The position numbers and the translations under genes are program-made. From the NCBI RefSeq assembly GCF_004118855.1, contig NZ_PDKF01000002.1, positions 62,001-126,000 of the forward strand: a stretch of DNA of 64,000 nucleotides. Direction: 5' to 3'. A model generated the notes under the pieces. The model was given only the letters and a program-made list of their open reading frames with translations, was not told where the DNA came from and searched no databases. How positions within the stretch are numbered: position 1 is the first letter of the stretch; the number at the start of each line of letters is the position of its first letter. This stretch comes from Arcobacter sp. CECT 8983. GTDB taxonomy: Bacteria > Campylobacterota > Campylobacteria > Campylobacterales > Arcobacteraceae. Of this stretch, positions 27,370 to 35,798 are shown in pieces.

Positions 27370-28221
27370 TTAATCTTTAAATAGTTGTACTATAGAACAA
27401 AAATCCTCTTCACCTTTTCCATCTTTTTTCATTTTTCCAAATAACTCTTTTGGAATAGCTGCTGAATATAAAGGTTGATTCATACTATAAGCTAAATCCT
27501 GTAAGGTATGTAAGTCTTTATAAATTGCATTATTTGAAAAGTGAGGAGAAAAGTCTTCTTCTAATAGTTTTTGAGTTTTTGCTTTTAAAACAAGTGATTG
27601 TCCACCACCTACTCCTAAGATTTCTAATAACTTATCCCTTGATATATCACAAGCGTCTCCTAAAGCAGTACATTCTGCAATTGTGGTCATAAATGACCCT
27701 AGGCATAGATTATTGATTAGTTTCATCTTAGAGGCCTTCCCTGGCTCTTTTAAATAGAATATTTCTTTACCAATTTTCTCTAATAATGCTTTGCATGATT
27801 CAAAAGTTTCTTTCTCACCAGATGTAACTATTGTAACTTGACCTTGTAAAGCAGGAGCTACACTACCAAAAATAGGAGATTCTAAATATTCTCCACCTTT
27901 TTCATCAATAACTTTATGGAAATTTAGTACTTGCTCAAAATGGTTTGTTGTCAAATCAATTATAGTCTTACCTTCTAAATCAGCTTCTAAAAGTCCCTCT
28001 TCCATATTAAAAATATTTTCTACTGCAGCTGATTCAAAAAGACACAAAATAACAATATCGCATTTTTGAATTAAATCTTTTGGTGATTTTGCTATTTTAT
28101 ATCCTAAATCTTCAACTTTTGCTCGAGTTCTATTATAAACAATAAGCTCTTCCTTCATGTCTGTTAGTCTTTTAGCAACAGCAGTTCCAAGATTTCCTAA
28201 TCCTATAAATCCTATAGCCAT
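27370..28221 (-). CDS. NAD(P)-dependent oxidoreductase, 3-hydroxyisobutyrate dehydrogenase family
   Basis: A 283-residue beta-hydroxyacid dehydrogenase. The N-terminal Rossmann motif is GFIGLGNLGTAVAKRL, followed by IIDLTTNH, the substrate-binding block ESPIFGSVAPALQGQVTIVTSG, and KMKLINNLCLG with the catalytic lysine. The family includes 3-hydroxyisobutyrate, tartronate semialdehyde and succinic-semialdehyde/glyoxylate reductases. Its substrate is not evident, and the surroundings (LysE exporter, AraC regulator) do not tell. The gene is at the end of a minus-strand group that includes them. Confidence 0.83.
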   Translation of the reverse strand: MAIGFIGLGNLGTAVAKRLTDMKEELIVYNRTRAKVEDLGYKIAKSPKDLIQKCDIVILCLFESAAVENIFNMEEGLLEADLEGKTIIDLTTNHFEQVLNFHKVIDEKGGEYLESPIFGSVAPALQGQVTIVTSGEKETFESCKALLEKIGKEIFYLKEPGKASKMKLINNLCLGSFMTTIAECTALGDACDISRDKLLEILGVGGGQSLVLKAKTQKLLEEDFSPHFSNNAIYKDLHTLQDLAYSMNQPLYSAAIPKELFGKMKKDGKGEEDFCSIVQLFKD

Positions 28222-28256
28222 GAAAACTCCTTTTTTAATGATTATAATAAAAAAAA

Positions 28257-28886
28257 TTAAAAACTATCTATAATTATAAAGCTAGCTATAAATAAAAGAA
28301 TTAAACCACAAATTTTTTCTATAAGGTTTGAATATTTTTCAAGAAATAGTTTACTTTTTTTACTTGTTACTAAATAGACTATAAAAATATCCCAAAGTAA
28401 TACAGCTAAAAACATCCAAAGTGCATAAAAACTTTGTACAAATAAGGGAGTATCAGTATTTATAGAAATAGAAAACATTGTAAAATAAAAAATAGAATTT
28501 TTGGGATTTAAAATCGCAGAAAGGAATCCCATGGAAAAGTATTTGATTATATTTTTTTGTTTTTTACTTTTCTTTTCTTCTTTTTCAAAAAGCTCTCTCT
28601 TTTTTGTTTTTAAAAGCATAAAGGCAATATATATTAAGTATAAAGAACCTAGTAATTTTATAAGTAAAAATATATTTTCATTCTCTTTAATTAATGAAAT
28701 ACCTAAAAGTGCAAGTAATATATAAACTAAGTTTGCAAAAGCTATTCCAACTGAAGTTAAGATTCCAGATAGTTTTCCATATTTTGATGAATTTGATAGA
28801 ATAATAAAAAAATCAACCCCAGGGCTTAAAAGTGCAACAAAATGTGCAAGAGCCAAAGTTATGAAACCACTTATATATGCTTCCAT
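28257..28886 (-). CDS. LysE/RhtB-family amino acid exporter
   Basis: A 209-residue protein with six membrane helices. Family features: an N-terminal LALAHFVALLSPGVDFFIILSNSSKYGKLSGILTSVGIAFA block with the conserved PGPD-like turn (here SPGVDF), and GFLSAILNPKNSIFYFTMF. LysE/RhtB proteins export basic or neutral amino acids. Its gene follows the AraC-family regulator gene on the same strand, so regulation by that protein is likely. Confidence 0.87.
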   Translation of the reverse strand: MEAYISGFITLALAHFVALLSPGVDFFIILSNSSKYGKLSGILTSVGIAFANLVYILLALLGISLIKENENIFLLIKLLGSLYLIYIAFMLLKTKKRELFEKEEKKSKKQKNIIKYFSMGFLSAILNPKNSIFYFTMFSISINTDTPLFVQSFYALWMFLAVLLWDIFIVYLVTSKKSKLFLEKYSNLIEKICGLILLFIASFIIIDSF

Positions 28887-28946
28887 TTATCTCCTTTTTT
28901 TACAATTATAAAAAAAAGTAAAAAATGTGTCTTGTATAAAATTGAG

Positions 28947-29759
28947 TTAGATAAAGTTTTTTCTATATTGATTTGGAGTTGTAGCAACTATATTTAAGAA
29001 GTTTCTATGAAAATGACTTTGATCTGCAAAACCACATTCTAAAGCTGTATCTACTAAAGTCTCGCCTTTTTTTAAAAGTTCTTTGGAGTGATTAATTTTA
29101 ATATTTATAAGATACTTATGGGGAGTCATATTTATATTTTGTTTAAATAGTCTAATTATGTAAAAAGGGTTTAGATTAAATTTTGTAGCTAACTCTTCTA
29201 AGGAGATATTTTCTTTAAAATGCTTTTTTAAATATTTACATATTTTTTCAAAGTTTTTATCTTCTAATTTTTCTTTTGTGTGAGGAATACTATTTTCAAA
29301 TAATTTTGTAAAAAACTCTATTAATTCATTCTCTTTTTCTTGAACTGTAGCCTTTGAGAAAATAAACTCACAAAGAGTTTTGAATTCTTCATAAAAAGTA
29401 TGGCTATTAATTAAAGCATTAGGATAGTTTTGAAAAGAATTTATTTTGTTAGAAATAGTTTTTTGTATTTCATAACACCAATTTTTATCTAAATAAAGCA
29501 TGTAAAATTCGTGATTATCCTTTGATATAGCATTACAAGAGTGAATTTCTTCTGGATTTATTATTGCAATTAGATTTTCTTTAAAATTGTATTCTTTATT
29601 TCTATTTTTATAGATACTTTCACCTTTTATGTTTATACCCATAGAAAAACTATCATGAATATGCTCTTTATAGTGGTTACCTGTATTTGAATGTCTTAAC
29701 TCTAAAAAAGGAAGTTTATTATCTATAAAAATATTTGTAAATTTGTCTTTTTTTTCTAT
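28947..29759 (-). CDS. AraC-family regulator, apparently without a canonical start codon
   Basis: The C-terminal half is a standard AraC DNA-binding domain: NISLEELATKFNLNPFYIIRLFKQNINMTPHKYLINIKINHSKELL and a second helix-turn-helix in VDTALECGFADQSHFHRNF. The N-terminal cupin domain continues in the same open frame upstream of the first ATG (29642): residues LELRHSNTGNHYKEHIHDSFSMGI match the metal or ligand motif of AraC cupins. Between that ATG and the in-frame stop there is no ATG, GTG or TTG. An ATA at 29757-29759 lies seven bases after AAAAGG and would give 270 residues, a normal length. Either ATA is used, or the start was lost by mutation or base error. From 29642 the protein would be 231 residues with a broken cupin. 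Confidence 0.75.
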   Translation of the reverse strand: MEKKDKFTNIFIDNKLPFLELRHSNTGNHYKEHIHDSFSMGINIKGESIYKNRNKEYNFKENLIAIINPEEIHSCNAISKDNHEFYMLYLDKNWCYEIQKTISNKINSFQNYPNALINSHTFYEEFKTLCEFIFSKATVQEKENELIEFFTKLFENSIPHTKEKLEDKNFEKICKYLKKHFKENISLEELATKFNLNPFYIIRLFKQNINMTPHKYLINIKINHSKELLKKGETLVDTALECGFADQSHFHRNFLNIVATTPNQYRKNFI

Positions 29760-29920
29760 CTTTTTGCCTTTTATTTAGTTGCTTATTTATATCTAAAAAA
29801 TATTTAGAAAGAAATAGTCTGTTTTATATAATATTAATTTTTATTTTTTATTTTCTTTTAAAATTACCTTATTATAATTTTTATTATTACTATACAATAT
29901 TTTAATGAATTCCTAAAAAT

Positions 29921-29981
29921 TTAAAAAACTTTAAAAAAGTGACATAACTTAAAAAAACTTTAAAAATAAGAGTACTATAAT
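29921..29981 (+). promoter_or_regulatory. Promoter with duplicated A/T element before the HEAT-like gene
   Basis: TATAAT at 29976-29981 is the likely -10. Upstream lie two near-identical copies of TTAAAAAACTTTAAAAA (29921-29937 and 29949-29966, the second with one extra A), 28 bases apart start to start. They could be UP-element-like tracts or a protein-binding direct repeat. The rest of the 250-base gap to the AraC gene is plain A/T-rich sequence in which I see nothing else. Confidence 0.4.
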
Positions 29982-30008
29982 TATTTATATTTTTTAAAAG
30001 GATTAGAA

Positions 30009-30338
30009 ATGGGAGCACTTCAAAAACCAGTTGAAGAACAAATTGAGCTAGCAGTTAACTCTAATGATTTTAATATTTTATGGGAATTGCATAAATCTCC
30101 ATACATGAATGTAAGAAGAGCAGTTGCTAGAAATAGTCACATTGACTCTAAAATTGCAGATAATTTAATAGCTGATCCTGTTTTAAATGTAAGTTATATG
30201 GCAAAAATGAGTTTAAAAGCAAGTACTGATAGAGAGTTTAAAACTACACTTACAAATTGTGTCACTTGCCAGAAATCTGAACTTGTAATTGATTGTTTAG
30301 AGTGTGAGCATAAACAAAGTAAAATGTTAAACTACTGA
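30009..30338 (+). CDS. Small HEAT-like repeat protein with CxxC pairs, unknown
   Basis: A 109-residue protein. The first 75 residues form alpha-helical repeats (LWELHKSPYMNVRRAVARNSHIDSKIADNLIADPVLNVSYMAKMSL) like HEAT or leucine-rich-variant repeats. The C-terminal 30 residues hold CVTCQKSELVIDCLEC, two CxxC pairs that could bind zinc or an iron-sulfur cluster. A good ribosome-binding site (AAAAGGA) precedes the ATG. It is convergent with an EamA gene (12-base overlap). No functional name can be supported. Confidence 0.65.
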   Translation: MGALQKPVEEQIELAVNSNDFNILWELHKSPYMNVRRAVARNSHIDSKIADNLIADPVLNVSYMAKMSLKASTDREFKTTLTNCVTCQKSELVIDCLECEHKQSKMLNY

Positions 30339-31190
30339 TTTTTTTATTGTTAGATAAATTCCTAAAAGTATTAAAACAGTTGAAATTAGAAGTGTTGCAG
30401 TAATAGGTTCATTTAATAAAATTATACTTAAGAATATAGCCACAATAGGAACTATTAATTGTATTACACCTGCAGTTATTATTGAGATATTATTTAAAAC
30501 TTTATACCAAATAACATAGCCTATTGCAGAGGTAATTGCTCCAGATAAAAAACTTAAAATAAGACCATCTATACTTATGTTTATATTAATTGGAAAAGTT
30601 ATTAAATATATTAGTAAAAAAGGAATGGTTTTTAAGAAGTTTTCATTTGTATCTTTTAAAGCATTTTCTGATTTTTTACCTAAAATTGTATAAACTCCCC
30701 AACTTATTCCAGATAGTGTAATTAATATAAAACCTTCTATTGAAATGGTAAAGCCATCTCTTGGGTAGAATAAATATGCAAGTCCTAAAAGAGCAGTAAG
30801 TATTCCTAAGGCTTGTTTTAAATAGATTTTTTCTTTATTTATTATTGCATAAAAAGTTATTGTCAATTGAACAAAAGCAAAAAGAATTAACGTTCCAAGC
30901 CCTGCATCAAGTTTTATATATGCATAGGAAAAAGTAATAGCATATAAAAAAAGAAAAAAAGCACTTCCCCAGTTTTTATTTATACTTAGGCTTATGCTTC
31001 TTTCTTTTAATGAAACAATAAAAAAAAGTGTAAGTGAAGCAAAAACAAGTCTTAAAAAAGTAAAAGAATAAGCATCTGCATAATGATTTACAATGGCAAG
31101 TTTACATAAAATAGAGTTTGAGGCTAAAAAAACTAAGGCAATGATATTTAATAAAATTAAACTAGAATTTTTGCTTAAATCTTTATACAT
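30327..31190 (-). CDS. EamA-family (DMT superfamily) transporter
   Basis: A 287-residue, ten-helix protein with two EamA repeats (ALVFLASNSILCKLAIVNHYADAYSFTFLRLVFASLTLFF; second repeat around GISWGVYTILGKKSENALK). It starts 2 bases after the YpdA-like flavoprotein stop on the same strand, so the two are probably co-transcribed. Probable exporter; substrate unknown. Confidence 0.85.
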   Translation of the reverse strand: MYKDLSKNSSLILLNIIALVFLASNSILCKLAIVNHYADAYSFTFLRLVFASLTLFFIVSLKERSISLSINKNWGSAFFLFLYAITFSYAYIKLDAGLGTLILFAFVQLTITFYAIINKEKIYLKQALGILTALLGLAYLFYPRDGFTISIEGFILITLSGISWGVYTILGKKSENALKDTNENFLKTIPFLLIYLITFPININISIDGLILSFLSGAITSAIGYVIWYKVLNNISIITAGVIQLIVPIVAIFLSIILLNEPITATLLISTVLILLGIYLTIKKSVV

Positions 31191-31192
31191 GA

Positions 31193-32212
31193 CTAATACT
31201 TAAATGTTGGGTTATTCTTAAAAAATAGTTCAGTTGTATTATTTTCTTCACCTCTTTTTTTAAGTAAAGATTTTGTTATTCTAAAACCATGATTTAGTGC
31301 AGTTGCAATAGAACCACCAGTATTAAAAGCTACATCTCCTGCAACATACATACAAGAAACATTTGTTTCATTGTATTCATCATAAATAGGTTTACCTTCT
31401 TCATCCATTTCAATACCTGCTTTTTTCAAAAAATCAACAGGGGCAGTTCCTCCAATAGCATAAATCACTCTATCATAAATAGTGTGGTAACCATCATTGA
31501 AGTTTACTTTTACTCTACCATCATCATTCTCTATTGATTCAATATCAGTATTTAGTCTAAGTCTTAATTTCTCTTGACCATCATATTTAAATAAGGTCTC
31601 TTCATTCTCTGGATTTAACCTTGTAAACTTTTCTTTTCTATAAACTAAAGTTACTGTATTTTCTTCTTCTGATAAACTACAAGCATACTCTACAGCAGAG
31701 TTTCCACCACCAACTACAAGTATTTTTTCATTTTTACTGCATTTATCTAGATTGAAATTAATATACTCTTTTAGAGAAAAGGGAATTTTATATTCAGGTT
31801 TATTTGGTTTTCCCATTTTACCAATAGTTACTACAACACATTTTGCTATAAAAACTTTTGTTGAAGTTTGTATAGTAAAGGTGTTAGTTGTTTCATCTTT
31901 TGTTATGTCTTCTACTTCTGTATTAAATGCAGTATCAATTTTATCTTCATCTAGTAGTTGATTAAAAAAGTCCAAGGTTGTTTCTTTTGTGCCATCCATA
32001 AAAGGAATGCTTCCTTCTATTTCAACAACTTGACCTTTCCAATTTCTATCAACTCTTTTATTTTTTTTGTAAAATCTTCTTATGGTACTTGAATGATTAT
32101 CTGCTTTATCCAAAAGTAAAATATTTTCTATGCCATGAACTACAGCTTCTACCGCTGTACCTATTCCACCTGGACCACCACCTACAATAGCTACTTCATA
32201 TATTTTTCCCAT
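31193..32212 (-). CDS. YpdA-like FAD/NAD(P)-dependent reductase
   Basis: A 339-residue flavoprotein with an FAD-binding Rossmann motif VAIVGGGPGGIGTAVEA at the start, an NAD(P)-binding motif ILVVGGGNSAVEYA (around residue 165) and the C-terminal FAD motif YVAGDVAFNTGGSIATALNHGFR. It resembles thioredoxin reductase but lacks the redox CxxC pair between the two domains, as in YpdA-type (bacillithiol disulfide) reductases. Bacillithiol is not expected in Campylobacterota, so the true substrate is open. It is divergent from queF. Confidence 0.8.
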   Translation of the reverse strand: MGKIYEVAIVGGGPGGIGTAVEAVVHGIENILLLDKADNHSSTIRRFYKKNKRVDRNWKGQVVEIEGSIPFMDGTKETTLDFFNQLLDEDKIDTAFNTEVEDITKDETTNTFTIQTSTKVFIAKCVVVTIGKMGKPNKPEYKIPFSLKEYINFNLDKCSKNEKILVVGGGNSAVEYACSLSEEENTVTLVYRKEKFTRLNPENEETLFKYDGQEKLRLRLNTDIESIENDDGRVKVNFNDGYHTIYDRVIYAIGGTAPVDFLKKAGIEMDEEGKPIYDEYNETNVSCMYVAGDVAFNTGGSIATALNHGFRITKSLLKKRGEENNTTELFFKNNPTFKY

Positions 32213-32321
32213 AAGTAAACCTTTGATGTGAAATAAATAATATATATATTAACATAACTTATACTATTAATACATAGTTTTGATATCTTTTATATAAAAA
32301 AATTTGTAAGTATAGTTTGGA

Positions 32322-32327
32322 TAAAAT
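32322..32327 (+). promoter_or_regulatory. -10 element of the queF promoter
   Basis: TAAAAT within GGATAAAATATC lies 35 bases before the queF ATG in the 150-base divergent region. A ribosome-binding AAAAGG precedes the ATG. No preQ1 riboswitch fold is recognisable in this leader. Confidence 0.5.
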
Positions 32328-32362
32328 ATCTTTTAACATAAAAAAATCAAAAGGTATATTTA

Positions 32363-32740
32363 ATGAAATATGGTGAAAAAGAGATTGTAGAATTTGATAT
32401 CAACAAAGAAGAGCATTATTGGCCAAATAAAAATAAAAAAAATTACATTATTGATATTGAGCTTCCAGAGTTTATGGCAAAATGTCCAAGAAGTGGATAT
32501 CCTGATTTTGCAACAATCAAACTTCAATACACACCAAATGAAAAAGTAATTGAGTTAAAAGCATTAAAACTTTATATTAACTCTTTTATGTTTAGAGAAG
32601 TGTCTCATGAAAACTCTGCAAATGAGATTTTTGATACACTATATGAAAAGTTACAACCAAGATGGATGAAAGTAATTGCAGATTTTAAACCAAGAGGTAA
32701 TGTTCACACTGTTATTGAAATTGATAGTGACAAAATGTAA
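32363..32740 (+). CDS. queF: NADPH-dependent 7-cyano-7-deazaguanine (preQ0) reductase
   Basis: A 125-residue unimodular QueF. The active-site block AKCPRSGYPDFATIKLQY contains the nucleophilic cysteine and the catalytic aspartate, followed by the NADPH-binding motif ELKALKLYINSFMFREVSHE with conserved Glu. It reduces preQ0 to preQ1 in queuosine tRNA modification. The DNA-binding protein gene downstream starts 11 bases after its stop. Confidence 0.96.
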   Translation: MKYGEKEIVEFDINKEEHYWPNKNKKNYIIDIELPEFMAKCPRSGYPDFATIKLQYTPNEKVIELKALKLYINSFMFREVSHENSANEIFDTLYEKLQPRWMKVIADFKPRGNVHTVIEIDSDKM

Positions 32741-32751
32741 GGATAAATTCT

Positions 32752-33369
32752 TTGGAGAGATTAGTTACAACAGCACAAGCTGCACAAATACTTGGACTAT
32801 CCCTTCAAGGAGTTCATTATAGAATTAAGAAAAATCAACTTAAATCTATAAAAAAGTCTGGTAAAACATATGTATATATTAATGAGTATATTCAAGACCA
32901 GGCTTCTAAAGAAGAACCACATGTAGAATTGAAAGAAGAAACTTTCAATGGCTATAAAGAAGTAATAAAAGTAAAAGATGAGCAAATTGATCTTTTAAAG
33001 AAGTCAATTAAATGGATGAAAAAACAATACTCATCTGAAATATATAGATTAGAAAAAAATCAAAAAAGAATTATTACTGTATTTAACAGAGAAATAGAGC
33101 TTTTACAAAGTGCTTTCAATGAAATGCGTTCTATTTATAAACAACCACAAATTCAAACAGTTCAAGCAAAAGAAGATATAGAAGAAGAGAAAGAAAAATT
33201 TATTTCTTTGCAAGAGTTTACTCTATATTTAAAAAAACATAATAAAGATCAAAAAGATATAAAACTAATTATCTTAAAAGCTATCCAAGAAAAAGATTCA
33301 AGATTTATCTATAATAGAAAAGAGAAAAAATTGTTAATTTTAAATGAAGATTTCTCAGATTTAATTTAA
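32752..33369 (+). CDS. HTH protein with coiled coil (MerR/excisionase-like)
   Basis: A 205-residue protein. The N-terminal 45 residues, LVTTAQAAQILGLSLQGVHYRIKKNQLKSIKKSGKTYVYI, form a MerR/excisionase-type winged helix. Residues about 60-130 are a charged coiled coil (EVIKVKDEQIDLLKKSIKWMKKQYSSEIYRLEKNQKRI), and a small C-terminal domain follows. The start is a TTG at 32752, supported by AAGGA eight bases upstream and by family-like sequence beginning at once. It follows queF in one operon. Likely a DNA-binding regulator or structural protein; its target is unknown. Confidence 0.75.
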   Translation: MERLVTTAQAAQILGLSLQGVHYRIKKNQLKSIKKSGKTYVYINEYIQDQASKEEPHVELKEETFNGYKEVIKVKDEQIDLLKKSIKWMKKQYSSEIYRLEKNQKRIITVFNREIELLQSAFNEMRSIYKQPQIQTVQAKEDIEEEKEKFISLQEFTLYLKKHNKDQKDIKLIILKAIQEKDSRFIYNRKEKKLLILNEDFSDLI

Positions 33370-33438
33370 AAAAGTCATACTTTCACAAAATATAGAAAAA
33401 TGTAATAAAAAATTTAATATTCCCTTTACAATTAAGTA

Positions 33439-33444
33439 TATAAT
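33439..33444 (+). promoter_or_regulatory. -10 element of the chemoreceptor gene
   Basis: A perfect TATAAT within AGTATATAATTAAT lies 36 bases before the ATG, followed by AAAGGGGA as a strong ribosome-binding site. Confidence 0.55.
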
Positions 33445-33480
33445 TAATTACAATAGATGAAAGAGTAATAAAGGGGATTT

Positions 33481-35508
33481 ATGACTATTAAAAATAAAAT
33501 CATTGGAGCTTTTTCAGTACTTATAGTTATTTCACTGATTAGTAGCTTTCTTATATCTTATAATATAAAAGATATAAAACAAAATGTTTATCAGTTAAGT
33601 AATAAAGACTTTGCAGGAGTTACATTTTTACTTGAAGCAGATAGGGATTCTTATCAATCAAATTTATCACTTTTAAAAATGATGAACACAAGCGATAAAA
33701 AGGAAATAGAAAAGCTCATTAAAGATGGAGTCTTAAATAACCTTTCGCAAGTAAAACAAAGATTTGAAAAGTTTAAGAAACTACTTTTTAATGATATGAC
33801 AAATGAAAAGTCAAAATTTGAAGAGTTTGATACTTATTTTTCTGAAACATCTTCAAAGACAAATAAAGTTATATCATTAGTAAATGAAGATAAACAAGAA
33901 GAAGCAAAAGCTTTATACTTTAATAGTTATTTAGTTTCATATGAAAATATGAGAGATACTATGGATTATTTTACTGAAGCAACATATAAAGTAGTAAAAG
34001 TAAATCAAGATGATACTACTGATATCATAGAATCATCAATTAGTTTATTTATTTTTATTGCTATTTTAACTATTGTTGTAACTATCTTCTTTACATATAT
34101 TCTTGGTAATAATATTAATCGTTCTATTAGTAACTTTCAAAATGGACTTTTAGATTTTTTCAATTATTTAAATGGAGAAACACAAGATGTTCAACAATTA
34201 GATGAAGCTTCAAAAGATGAAATAGCAAAAATGGCTAAAGTTGTTAATGAAAATATTAGCAAAACTAAGAGGCTAATTGACCAAGATGAAAAGCTTATTC
34301 ATGAAGTTAAAGAAAAAGTAGAAAAGGTAAAAGAAGGAAATATCAAACAAATAATTACAAGTTCAACTGAAAATAAAAGTTTAGAAGAATTAAAAGTAAT
34401 TTTTAATGAGATGCTTGAAATTATTGCTGAAAATGTTTGTGATGATTTAAATAAAATAGAAAAAGCTTTAGATAGCTATAGTAAACTTAACTTTACACAT
34501 AAAATAGAAAACACAAAGGGAAGAACAGCTATTGGTATTAATTCTTTATGTGAAACTATTACAAAAATATTAGTAGCCAATAAAACAAATGGTTTAACAC
34601 TGCAAGATAGTGCAAATCATCTTTTACAAAATGTAGATGTGCTAAATAACTCTTCAAATGAAGCAGCAGCTTCACTAGAAGAAACAGCAGCAGCACTAGA
34701 AGAGATAACATCTACAATTGCAGCAAATAGCAAAAGTATTGATCAAATGAGTTTATATGCAAATAAAGTTACAGATGCAGCTAAAAATGGTGAAAAATTA
34801 GCATCGCAAACAACAGAAGCTATGGATGACTTAAATGAGAAAGTAACAGCTATTAATGATGCAATATCTGTTATTGATCAAATTGCATTCCAAACAAATA
34901 TTTTATCACTTAATGCTGCTGTTGAAGCAGCAACGGCAGGTGAAGCAGGAAAAGGATTTGCAGTAGTTGCAGGAGAAGTAAGAAACCTAGCTAGTAGAAG
35001 TGCAGAAGCAGCAAAAGAGATAAAATCTTTAGTAGAAAACGCTACACAAAAGTCAGGTGATGGAAAACAAATTGCAGGGAATATGATTGAAGGATATACT
35101 CAATTAAATGAAAATATTCAAAATACTCTTGGATTAATTAAAAATGTTGCAGAATCTTCAAAAGAGCAAAAAACAGGTATTGAACAAATTTCAATTGCTG
35201 TTAATCAATTAGACCAACAAACACAACAAAATGCTTCTGTATCAAGTATAGTTAAAGATATTGCAAATCAAACTAAAAGTATTGCAGATTCAATTGTAGA
35301 AGAAACAAATAAAAAAGAGTTTGATGGGAAAGAACAAGCAAAAGCAAAAAAATTAAGTCAAACTGATTTTAAAACAGAAGAAAAACCAAAACCAAATAAA
35401 CAACTTCCAAGCACAGAAGAAGTAAAAACGACACCTACAAAAAATGATAATAGTAAAGTTATTCAAGCTAATAATAGTAATGATAATGATGAATGGGAAA
35501 GTTTTTAG
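33481..35508 (+). CDS. Methyl-accepting chemotaxis protein
   Basis: A 675-residue transmembrane chemoreceptor. A first helix (about residues 7-27), a 160-residue helical periplasmic domain of the four-helix-bundle kind, a second helix (about 190-212), a HAMP-like linker and a second helical region precede the signalling domain with the hairpin tip [41 protein letters not shown]. Adaptation segments are rich in Gln, Glu and Ala. The flexible tail ends DEWESF, close to the xWxxF pentapeptide that tethers CheR in enterobacterial receptors. Ligand not predictable. It is monocistronic. Confidence 0.93.
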   Translation: MTIKNKIIGAFSVLIVISLISSFLISYNIKDIKQNVYQLSNKDFAGVTFLLEADRDSYQSNLSLLKMMNTSDKKEIEKLIKDGVLNNLSQVKQRFEKFKKLLFNDMTNEKSKFEEFDTYFSETSSKTNKVISLVNEDKQEEAKALYFNSYLVSYENMRDTMDYFTEATYKVVKVNQDDTTDIIESSISLFIFIAILTIVVTIFFTYILGNNINRSISNFQNGLLDFFNYLNGETQDVQQLDEASKDEIAKMAKVVNENISKTKRLIDQDEKLIHEVKEKVEKVKEGNIKQIITSSTENKSLEELKVIFNEMLEIIAENVCDDLNKIEKALDSYSKLNFTHKIENTKGRTAIGINSLCETITKILVANKTNGLTLQDSANHLLQNVDVLNNSSNEAAASLEETAAALEEITSTIAANSKSIDQMSLYANKVTDAAKNGEKLASQTTEAMDDLNEKVTAINDAISVIDQIAFQTNILSLNAAVEAATAGEAGKGFAVVAGEVRNLASRSAEAAKEIKSLVENATQKSGDGKQIAGNMIEGYTQLNENIQNTLGLIKNVAESSKEQKTGIEQISIAVNQLDQQTQQNASVSSIVKDIANQTKSIADSIVEETNKKEFDGKEQAKAKKLSQTDFKTEEKPKPNKQLPSTEEVKTTPTKNDNSKVIQANNSNDNDEWESF

Positions 35509-35510
35509 AT

Positions 35511-35544
35511 AAAAAAGAAGTACTGTGAAATAAATCATAGTACT
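35511..35544 (-). terminator. ffs: Rho-independent terminator of the SRP RNA gene
   Basis: On the minus strand, AGTACT (35544-35539) and AGTACT (35524-35519) pair, with inner TGA/TCA pairs, and are followed by TCTTTTTT (35518-35511), a proper T tract. The hairpin directly follows the 3' end of the SRP RNA. Confidence 0.8.
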
Positions 35545-35644
35545 CTTCTCCAGGTACCCAAACACACCAAAGAAAGAGGTGCCTTGCTATGTTCCCATCC
35601 TGGGGCATTGTCTCTTAAAATGATTGTAAGGGGCTAAAGAAGAG
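35543..35644 (-). ncRNA. ffs: Signal recognition particle RNA (4.5S type)
   Basis: Read on the minus strand, the RNA has CCAGG-AUG-GGAA-CAU-AGCA-AGG: the GGAA tetraloop on a 3-bp stem, flanked by the CAGG and AGCA strands of the conserved Ffh-binding symmetric loop. Further 3' comes GUGUG-UUUGGGU-ACCUGG, matching the 3' strand of E. coli 4.5S RNA. The two ends, CUCUUCUUUAG (35644-35634) and CUGGAGAAGAG (35553-35543), close an 11-bp helix (two G-U pairs), giving about 102 nucleotides, a usual size for small bacterial SRP RNA. A terminator follows at once. A possible -10, TACTTT (35655-35650), lies five bases upstream. It guides SRP-dependent membrane targeting with Ffh and FtsY. Confidence 0.88.
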
Positions 35645-35798
35645 CATCAAAAGTACCTAAATACTCTTTGTGCTCTGCTTTTAAGACTGCAATTATATCT
35701 TTACAAAACTTAAAACTTGTGTAAATATTTAAGTTACTAAGAAACTTTCTAGGAGTATAATTCCGCTTTTAATAATTATATGAAAGAGAATTACAGAA

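Noticed and set aside
29921-29966. CRISPR-like repeat
   Set aside because: Only two copies of a 17-base A/T-only element with an 11-base gap and no third unit or cas gene; treated as a promoter element.
32213-32362. preQ1 riboswitch before queF
   Set aside because: The leader lacks the C-rich loop and A-rich tail of known preQ1 classes; only a promoter is visible.
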